DNA from: Minisyncoccota bacterium
GTDB lineage: Bacteria > Patescibacteriota > Minisyncoccia > SW-4-49-11
DNA length: 28,629 bases
Reading direction: 5' to 3'
NCBI GenBank assembly: GCA_018609785.1
Contig: JAHEOE010000106.1
Span: forward strand, 1-28,629
Part shown: positions 23,697-28,629 of the stretch, one piece after another
Layout: every line of letters begins with the position of its first letter
Numbering within the stretch: the first letter of the stretch is position 1
The notes under the pieces: generated by a model
Told to the model about the DNA's origin: nothing
Databases searched by the model: none
Seen by the model: only the letters and a program-made list of their open reading frames with translations
Made by a program: the position numbers and the translations under genes

Positions 23697-24470
23697 ATGA
23701 AAACACCCGCCATTCTCGGTCTCAATTGGAAAATGCATCCCGCCTCTCGAAAAGAGGTGCAAGGGATTATAGAAGAATTGGCTGCGAGTCTTTCTTTGAT
23801 GCGACATTCTCAAATTACTATATTTCCTCCGACGCTTTTCTTTGATGAGGTACGGAGCATGCAAGAACAGACTCAATTATATATATCTCGAGGAGTTCAG
23901 GAAATAAGTGATATGGCAACAGGATCTCGTACGGGAGAAATCGGTGCCCCTATGGCCGCAAATAGTGGCGCGGAATATGCGTTGATCGGTCATTCGGAAA
24001 CCCGTCAATATAACGCAGTCTCTGATCAAGACGTAGAGCGGAAGTTTCAACGAGCTGTGGAGCACAGTATTGTCCCCATGGTATGTGTGGGGTATCAGGA
24101 AGGTAGTGAAAGTGGGGAGGTGAACTACACTGTTCTTAAAGAGCAAGTACAAACGGTTTTGGAAGATAAACGATCTTATATCCGTGATAACGGTATTATT
24201 ATCGCTTACGAACCCACGTGGGCAATCGGCACCGGCGTACCGGCCGATCCCGAGACAATCGAGACGGTGGCCTTGTTTATTCGAAAAATTATTGCCGAAA
24301 TTGCCGGGCAAGATACGCGAGACACGACATATATTCTCTACGGAGGGAGTGTGGACAGCTCCAACGTCAGTCGGTTTACCGAGGTGGAGAATATCAACGG
24401 CTTTTTGTTGGGCGGCGCATCTCTCAAACCTCAGGAAATTACCGGTATTGTTGATCAGATGGAATTATAA
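23697..24470 (+). CDS. tpiA: Triosephosphate isomerase
   Basis: TpiA interconverts dihydroxyacetone phosphate and glyceraldehyde-3-phosphate in glycolysis. The 257-residue barrel has the substrate-binding N10 and K12 (LGLNWKM), the electrophile H99 in LIGHSETR, the catalytic base E172 in AYEPTWAIGTG with the flexible loop after it, YGGSV, and GFLLGGASL. GHSETR replaces the usual GHSERR, a small change. Residues 71-90 (SDMATGSRTGEIGAPMAANS) differ from the usual GA-x-TGE segment but keep TGE. It is transcribed away from glgP. The glucan genes could deliver glucose-1-phosphate to glycolysis, where TpiA acts. Confidence 0.95.
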   Translation: MKTPAILGLNWKMHPASRKEVQGIIEELAASLSLMRHSQITIFPPTLFFDEVRSMQEQTQLYISRGVQEISDMATGSRTGEIGAPMAANSGAEYALIGHSETRQYNAVSDQDVERKFQRAVEHSIVPMVCVGYQEGSESGEVNYTVLKEQVQTVLEDKRSYIRDNGIIIAYEPTWAIGTGVPADPETIETVALFIRKIIAEIAGQDTRDTTYILYGGSVDSSNVSRFTEVENINGFLLGGASLKPQEITGIVDQMEL

Positions 24471-24573
24471 TGGAGATGGTTTTTCGTAAACAGTGAATAG
24501 CAGTTCGTAAGCAAGGTTGATATAAATGCCTTTCGGGCATGATATACGATTAATACACAGTGGATATACCGTA

Positions 24574-24801
24574 GATATACGGCTGTTTGAGGCGTAGTTC
24601 GTATCTCGGATGAAAAGCAAACCTGGCTGTGACCTCCTCTTTTTAAAGATCACATATTCGTCCGAGTATTTTTTGAACGTCGACATGGCAGTCCCCACGA
24701 AAATAGGCTTTCGATAGAAAGCCGTAAAAAACACGCCGGTGTTTTTTAAGTGTCCGTCCAAACGTCGATAAAGAGTGAGGTGCCCGAAGGGCGGAGGAGT
24801 T
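24574..24801. repeat. Long interspersed repeat, copy 1 (228 bp)
   Basis: This segment is about 95% identical to 25682-25910 in the same orientation. It contains a hairpin GGCTTTC-GATA-GAAAGCC near 24702-24719. It also has AAAAAACAC-GCCG-GTGTTTTTT at 24726-24747, which could stop transcription in both directions, and a small GCCC-GAA-GGGC hairpin at 24782-24792. Short fragments recur at 24884-24902. Minus-strand reading frames of about 60 shared codons cross it but end differently in the two copies, so I do not call a gene. It makes up most of the gap between tpiA and tRNA-Arg. Confidence 0.8.
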
Positions 24802-24831
24802 TTCGTCAAAACCTCCTTTCCCTAACGGACA

Positions 24832-24854
24832 TTTCCTCCTTAGAAAGGAGGAAA
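24832..24854. other. Perfect 10-bp hairpin
   Basis: TTTCCTCCTT at 24832-24841 pairs with AAGGAGGAAA at 24845-24854 around a 3-base loop. There is no T-run, so it is not a standard terminator. On the minus strand it contains the same 16 bases as the 3' end of the 16S gene. Its role is unknown. Confidence 0.5.
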
Positions 24855-24916
24855 ACACAACCTGTGGATATGTCGACACGTAAGTGTTTTTTAAGTGTCC
24901 GTTCGAGAATCGAGGG

Positions 24917-24989
24917 TGCTCCCGCTAGGATTCGAACCTAGAACGGCGGTTCCGAAGACCGCTGTGATATCCAGTTTCACCACAGGAGC
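24917..24989 (-). tRNA. tRNA-Arg (UCG)
   Basis: Minus strand: acceptor GCTCCTG pairs with CGGGAGC with one G-T pair. The anticodon stem GCGGT/ACCGC encloses CTTCGGA, anticodon TCG. The T-arm has GGTTCGAATCC. The discriminator is A, and CCA is not encoded. It starts 4 bases after the stop of the membrane protein gene, so both are probably on one transcript. Confidence 0.94.
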
Positions 24990-24993
24990 TGTG

Positions 24994-25425
24994 TTAAGAA
25001 GAAGAGGTGTGAACGATTTTGTCCTGAGAATGAGACTCAATCTGCTCGTTTTGTTCGGATTGCATTATGGCAAGGAGGCGTAAACTTTCCCAGACCAGAC
25101 CGATAAGAAGGAATGTGATTGCCAATCGCCCCACTTGTTGGGCTTGCACGGTCATATCAGTCAGTACAAAGTACGGAAGAAAAATAAGATTCACAATCCC
25201 TAATCCAATCGGGATTTTACCAGATAGACGTAATAAGGGCAAGGCAAGGACAAACACTACCCAGAAAATCCGTTCTTCCGAACGTGTAATCCCAAGGGTT
25301 TTGAGAAGGAAAAGGTTAAGGTAGGTCATTGCAATATATACAAGAATCAAAATAACAATTTCTGTGAGATGACGTGAGAGGTAAGAACGGAAGGATTGGT
25401 ACCGGGATATGATTTTGTTTTGCAT
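24994..25425 (-). CDS. Hypothetical membrane protein between two tRNA genes
   Basis: I do not recognise this 143-residue protein. It has four likely membrane segments: about 22-45 (IVILILVYIAMTYLNLFLL), 52-68 (RIFWVVFVLALPLLRL), 70-90 (IPIGLGIVNLIFLPYFVL) and 98-117 (GRLAITFLLIGLVWESL). The C-terminal 25 residues are polar (SEQNEQIESHSQDK). ATG 25425 lies 15 bases after the CCA of tRNA-Glu with T before the start. The stop is 4 bases before tRNA-Arg. The long open frame with coherent membrane segments and tight packing between two tRNA genes argues that it is real. No function can be given. Confidence 0.72.
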   Translation of the reverse strand: MQNKIISRYQSFRSYLSRHLTEIVILILVYIAMTYLNLFLLKTLGITRSEERIFWVVFVLALPLLRLSGKIPIGLGIVNLIFLPYFVLTDMTVQAQQVGRLAITFLLIGLVWESLRLLAIMQSEQNEQIESHSQDKIVHTSSS

Positions 25426-25440
25426 ATGGAGAGTTCAGTT

Positions 25441-25518
25441 TGGCAGCCTCGACGGGATTCGAACCCGTGTTACCAGGATGAAAACCTGGCGTCCTGGACC
25501 AGACTAGACGACGAGGCC
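25441..25518 (-). tRNA. tRNA-Glu (UUC), CCA encoded
   Basis: Minus strand: acceptor GGCCTCG pairs with CGAGGCT, one G-T pair. The anticodon stem CCAGG/CCTGG encloses TTTTCAT, anticodon TTC. The T-arm has GGTTCGAATCC. The discriminator G is followed by an encoded CCA (25443-25441), unlike the other three tRNAs here. Confidence 0.95.
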
Positions 25519-25531
25519 AAATACTTTCTCT

Positions 25532-25559
25532 ATTATAACGCTTGTACTACATACGTCAA
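25532..25559 (-). promoter_or_regulatory. Promoter of tRNA-Glu, -35 at a repeat edge
   Basis: On the minus strand, TTGACG (25559-25554) and TATAAT (25537-25532) are separated by 16 bases, a strong match. The TTGA of the -35 belongs to the edge of the solo element end at 25556-25579. It would drive tRNA-Glu, the membrane protein and tRNA-Arg. Confidence 0.65.
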
Positions 25560-25579
25560 TAATTTTGAGATGACCTCTA
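25556..25579. mobile_element. Solo end of the MITE-like element
   Basis: These 24 bases are identical to the right end of copy 1 (15500-15523), ending in the same CCTCTA. The rest of the element is missing on the inner side. It is probably a remnant of a deleted copy. Confidence 0.65.
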
Positions 25580-25681
25580 GTATTTGAAATCTATGAAAGA
25601 GAAGCCGGAAGAAAGAAGTCTGAAGGGAGAAGTTGGGAGCGAGTATTGTGATATATGGTAGTGGGTAGCAAGTGAATAGAT

Positions 25682-25910
25682 GATATACGGGTGTTTGAGG
25701 CGTAGTTCGTATCTCGGATGAAAAGCAGACCTGGCTGTGTCCTCCTCTTTTTAAAGATCACATATTCGTCCGAGTATTTTTTAAACGTCGACATGGCAGT
25801 CCCCACGAAAATAGGATTTCGATAGAAAGCCGTAAAAAACACGCCGGTGTTTTTTAAGTGTCCGTCCAAACGTCGATAAAGAGTGAGGTGTCCGTAAGGA
25901 CGGAAGAGTT
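25682..25910. repeat. Long interspersed repeat, copy 2 (229 bp)
   Basis: Second copy of the repeat at 24574-24801, same orientation, about 95% identical. The AAAAAACAC/GTGTTTTTT hairpin is at 25834-25855. The small 3' hairpin reads GTCC-GTAA-GGAC instead of GCCC-GAA-GGGC, so pairing is kept. The preceding stretch 25588-25681 is purine-rich with nothing else recognised. This copy lies between two solo ends of the MITE-like element (25556-25579 and 25915-25933). Confidence 0.8.
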
Positions 25911-25914
25911 CCCC

Positions 25915-25933
25915 CTAATTTTGAGATGGTTTA
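25915..25933. mobile_element. Second solo end of the MITE-like element (degraded)
   Basis: The sequence TAATTTTGAGATGG matches the element ends, followed by TTTA instead of CCTCTA or TTCTA. No internal part is next to it. It is a likely remnant, but short. Confidence 0.4.
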
Positions 25934-25986
25934 CAGGTGCATGAAGGGGAGGTATTGTCTTCAGTACTTCGAACTTACTCAATGTA

Positions 25987-26015
25987 TTGACACGACTAAG
26001 AACTTGTACTAAAGT
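25987..26015 (+). promoter_or_regulatory. Promoter of the 16S rRNA gene
   Basis: A perfect TTGACA (25987-25992) is followed after 17 bases by TAAAGT (26010-26015). Transcription would start near 26022, giving a leader of about 86 bases that contains the upstream strand of the processing stem. Confidence 0.55.
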
Positions 26016-26078
26016 GTTATATAGTCATTCGCAAAAGGCGAGTGAACCGAACATTTACAATTACATTATATAACTCAA

Positions 26079-26105
26079 TACTGAGTTTGTACGAGCAATC
26101 TGCCG
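26079..26105 (+). promoter_or_regulatory. 16S precursor processing stem, upstream strand
   Basis: These 27 bases pair with 27720-27746 with one mismatch (C-C) and three G-U pairs. The two strands flank the 16S gene and would form the long stem that RNase III cuts in bacterial rRNA precursors. Here the stem encloses 16S alone. Confidence 0.75.
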
Positions 26106-26107
26106 TC

Positions 26108-27614
<1,507 letters not shown>

Positions 27615-27719
27615 AAGGAGTCCTTGATTCTTTCTCTTTGAGAAAGAAGACGGTCGATCCCTCGTCCAAAGACGAGAGGCTACCTTTTTAGGAAAAATCC
27701 TTACGTTGTGACGTAAGGT

Positions 27720-27746
27720 CGGTAGATTGCTCCTACAAGTTCAGTA
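27720..27746 (+). promoter_or_regulatory. 16S precursor processing stem, downstream strand
   Basis: This strand pairs with 26079-26105. Between the 16S end and this strand lie small hairpins: CTTTCTC/GAGAAAG, CTCGTC/GACGAG and CCTTACGT/ACGTAAGG. No 23S, tRNA-Ile or tRNA-Ala follows. Confidence 0.75.
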
Positions 27747-27753
27747 TTTTTTT

Positions 27754-27942
27754 ATGGACCGAACTTCTCAATTGATTATGATTTTTGTGATCCTCATTGT
27801 TGCCCAGCTGGTAGGGATGTGGGCGATCGTAACATTTGATTTGGGAATTCAGTTGGATGCTGATGATGCGTTTAAGATGTTTCAGCTTTTGATGATTACG
27901 TGGTTGGTTGCGGAACGAATGACCGCGAATGAAGAGAAGTAA
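27754..27942 (+). CDS. Small hypothetical membrane protein directly after 16S
   Basis: I do not recognise this 62-residue protein. It begins MDRTSQLIMIFVILIVAQLV and has one clear membrane segment at about 7-30 and a second hydrophobic stretch (MFQLLMITWLVAERM, about 43-57). ATG 27754 (context TTTTATG) is chosen over TTG 27727, because the longer reading starts within the 16S processing stem. The start lies 7 bases after that stem, so it would be made from the 3' end of the 16S precursor. No separate promoter is obvious. The gene call rests on an open frame with plausible composition and is moderate. Confidence 0.55.
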   Translation: MDRTSQLIMIFVILIVAQLVGMWAIVTFDLGIQLDADDAFKMFQLLMITWLVAERMTANEEK

Positions 27943-28073
27943 AAGAAGTACTAAAGTAAAATGGCTTTTTTGAATATAAAGAAATGTTCGTATTTGGATT
28001 TTGAAAAAATAACTTTTGGGAAGAAGTGTTCTAAATAAGAGGGGAGAAAAGTTTTATAAGAAGGTTCTACGTA

Positions 28074-28102
28074 TTTACAGTAGGGCAAAGTTAACGTAGA
28101 AT
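28074..28102 (+). promoter_or_regulatory. Promoter of tRNA-Val
   Basis: TTTACA (28074-28079) and TAGAAT (28097-28102) are separated by 17 bases, followed by a predicted start near 28109, 13 bases before the mature tRNA. Confidence 0.62.
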
Positions 28103-28121
28103 AGGCAAAGAAACCAATCAT

Positions 28122-28195
28122 GTGCGTGTAGCTCAGCCGGTCAGAGCGCTTCCTTGACGTGGAAGAGGTCCTTGGTTCAAATCCAAGCACGCACA
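28122..28195 (+). tRNA. tRNA-Val (GAC)
   Basis: Acceptor GTGCGTG pairs with CACGCAC. The anticodon stem CTTCC/GGAAG encloses TTGACGT, anticodon GAC. The T-arm has GGTTCAAATCC. The discriminator is A and CCA is not encoded. Confidence 0.95.
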
Positions 28196-28218
28196 CATTT
28201 TTATACAGAGAAAACTTG

Positions 28219-28227
28219 TGCTATACT
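28219..28227 (+). promoter_or_regulatory. Extended -10 promoter of the 28264 gene
   Basis: TGCTATACT at 28219-28227 is a TG-N extended -10 like those at the phosphohexomutase and glgP genes. The transcript would start near 28234, before a Shine-Dalgarno AGGAG at 28252-28256. Confidence 0.5.
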
Positions 28228-28263
28228 ATTAGCTAGTACCTTCCACAAAGCAGGAGAGTTTCC

Positions 28264-28563
28264 ATGTCTGTAGCACCTCTAAATTTCCGGTACTTATTTG
28301 AGCCGGATGTTACGCTTTATGTAATATTTAGCGTTTATAACTATGATTGTTTTTTAGAACAAGAAGAGGAGTTCTTAATTCGGGTTTTAAGGTCTCGCGA
28401 AGAGACGGTGTATTTCTTTGAACAAGATTTGCCTACCCGGGATTTATATTCTTCCATTGTCTACATCTATAAAGAGGATAAATTGGGGGAAATTGAAGAA
28501 ATATGTTTGGACATTATAGAAGAAGACAATGGGGAAGATGATATTGATTTAGAAGTTGAATAA
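28264..28563 (+). CDS. Acidic hypothetical protein
   Basis: I do not recognise this 99-residue protein. It is strongly acidic, especially the last 30 residues (IEEICLDIIEEDNGEDDID). The N-terminal part has alternating hydrophobic residues (LYVIFSVYNYDCF) suggesting beta structure. No signal peptide or membrane segment is seen. AGGAG lies 7 bases before ATG 28264, one of the best Shine-Dalgarno sites in the window. Its own extended -10 upstream and an intrinsic terminator just after the stop support a single-gene unit. Confidence 0.7.
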   Translation: MSVAPLNFRYLFEPDVTLYVIFSVYNYDCFLEQEEEFLIRVLRSREETVYFFEQDLPTRDLYSSIVYIYKEDKLGEIEEICLDIIEEDNGEDDIDLEVE

Positions 28564-28576
28564 GTATGTTATATGT

Positions 28577-28605
28577 AAAAGCGAGAGACCGTTCTCTCGC
28601 TTTTT
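28577..28605 (+). terminator. Intrinsic terminator
   Basis: GCGAGAGA at 28581-28588 pairs with TCTCTCGC at 28593-28600 around a 4-base loop. The stem extends by four A-T pairs and is followed by TTTTTAT. It ends the 28264 gene. Confidence 0.85.
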
Positions 28606-28610
28606 ATATG

Positions 28611-28616
28611 TTGACA
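28611..28616 (+). promoter_or_regulatory. Possible -35 box of the next gene
   Basis: A perfect TTGACA lies 6 bases after the T-run of the preceding terminator. The -10 box would fall at or beyond the window end, so this stays tentative. Confidence 0.3.
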
Positions 28617-28629
28617 GATATGTGTTTAT

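Noticed and set aside
24470..24486. Possible further element end (GGAGATGGTTTTTC) just after tpiA
   Set aside because: Only about nine bases match the element end and the partner end is missing, so chance similarity is likely.
24522..24541. Hairpin ATGCC-TTTCG-GGCAT as a tpiA terminator
   Set aside because: The stem is only five base pairs and no T-run follows.
25588..25681. Purine-rich stretch as a possible tandem repeat or CRISPR-like array
   Set aside because: No repeated unit of constant length could be found, and there are no cas-like genes in the window.
24465..25869. Minus-strand reading frames across the 228-bp repeats that share about 60 residues
   Set aside because: The N- and C-terminal parts differ between copies because they run into unrelated flanks. 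Most differences change the residue, and there is hairpin structure instead of domain-like sequence.

Overview
The window looks like a chromosomal segment of a bacterium from the Candidate Phyla Radiation (Patescibacteria). The main evidence is a near-complete S10/spc ribosomal-protein operon with no rpmD (L30) between rpsE and rplO. Other support comes from a 16S gene with paired changes at normally invariant positions, a 16S gene with no 23S after it, a short ribosome-hibernation protein and a DUF4012 envelope protein. TGA is a stop codon here (for example at 244-246, 11255-11257 and 14974-14976), so this is not a code-25 lineage such as Gracilibacteria or Absconditabacteria. I cannot place it to phylum from sequence reading alone.

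Layout. 1-3674: the end of a glycosyltransferase, then DUF4012, HPF and PrsW-like genes in one tight + strand unit. 3685-15090: promoter, structured leader, then tuf, rpsJ, rplC, rplD, rplW, rplB, rpsS, rplV, rpsC, rplP, (internal promoter) rpmC, rpsQ, rplN, rplX, rplE, rpsZ, rpsH, rplF, rplR, rpsE, rplO, secY and a terminator. 15039-16981: accessory stretch on the minus strand with a broken purA/purZ-like gene, tRNA-Gly, a CorA-like transporter and two copies of a small TA-inserting element. 16982-24470: carbohydrate block with phosphohexomutase, glycogen synthase (glgA), a GH57 glucan enzyme, alpha-glucan phosphorylase (glgP) and tpiA. This set would make and degrade an alpha-1,4-glucan and feed glycolysis. 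24471-26107: repeats, tRNA-Arg, a membrane protein and tRNA-Glu. 26108-28629: 16S rRNA with its own processing stem, a tiny membrane protein, tRNA-Val and an acidic hypothetical protein.

The most interesting material is a family of 170-172 bp non-autonomous elements. Two copies can be removed on paper at a duplicated TA, and each removal restores a sensible ancestral sequence: an open purA-like reading frame at 15584-15039, and a glgP-GH57 junction with a TAA stop. One of the three full copies has its 57-59 bp core inverted between internal 17-18 bp inverted repeats. A solo end of the same element forms part of the -35 box of the tRNA-Glu promoter. A second, unrelated 228-bp repeat occurs twice and shows a compensatory change in a small hairpin.

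Other patterns worth noting: all 22 genes from tuf to secY have a T directly before the ATG, and 12 of them have TAT, mostly without a Shine-Dalgarno sequence. Several protein genes start immediately downstream of a stable RNA gene.
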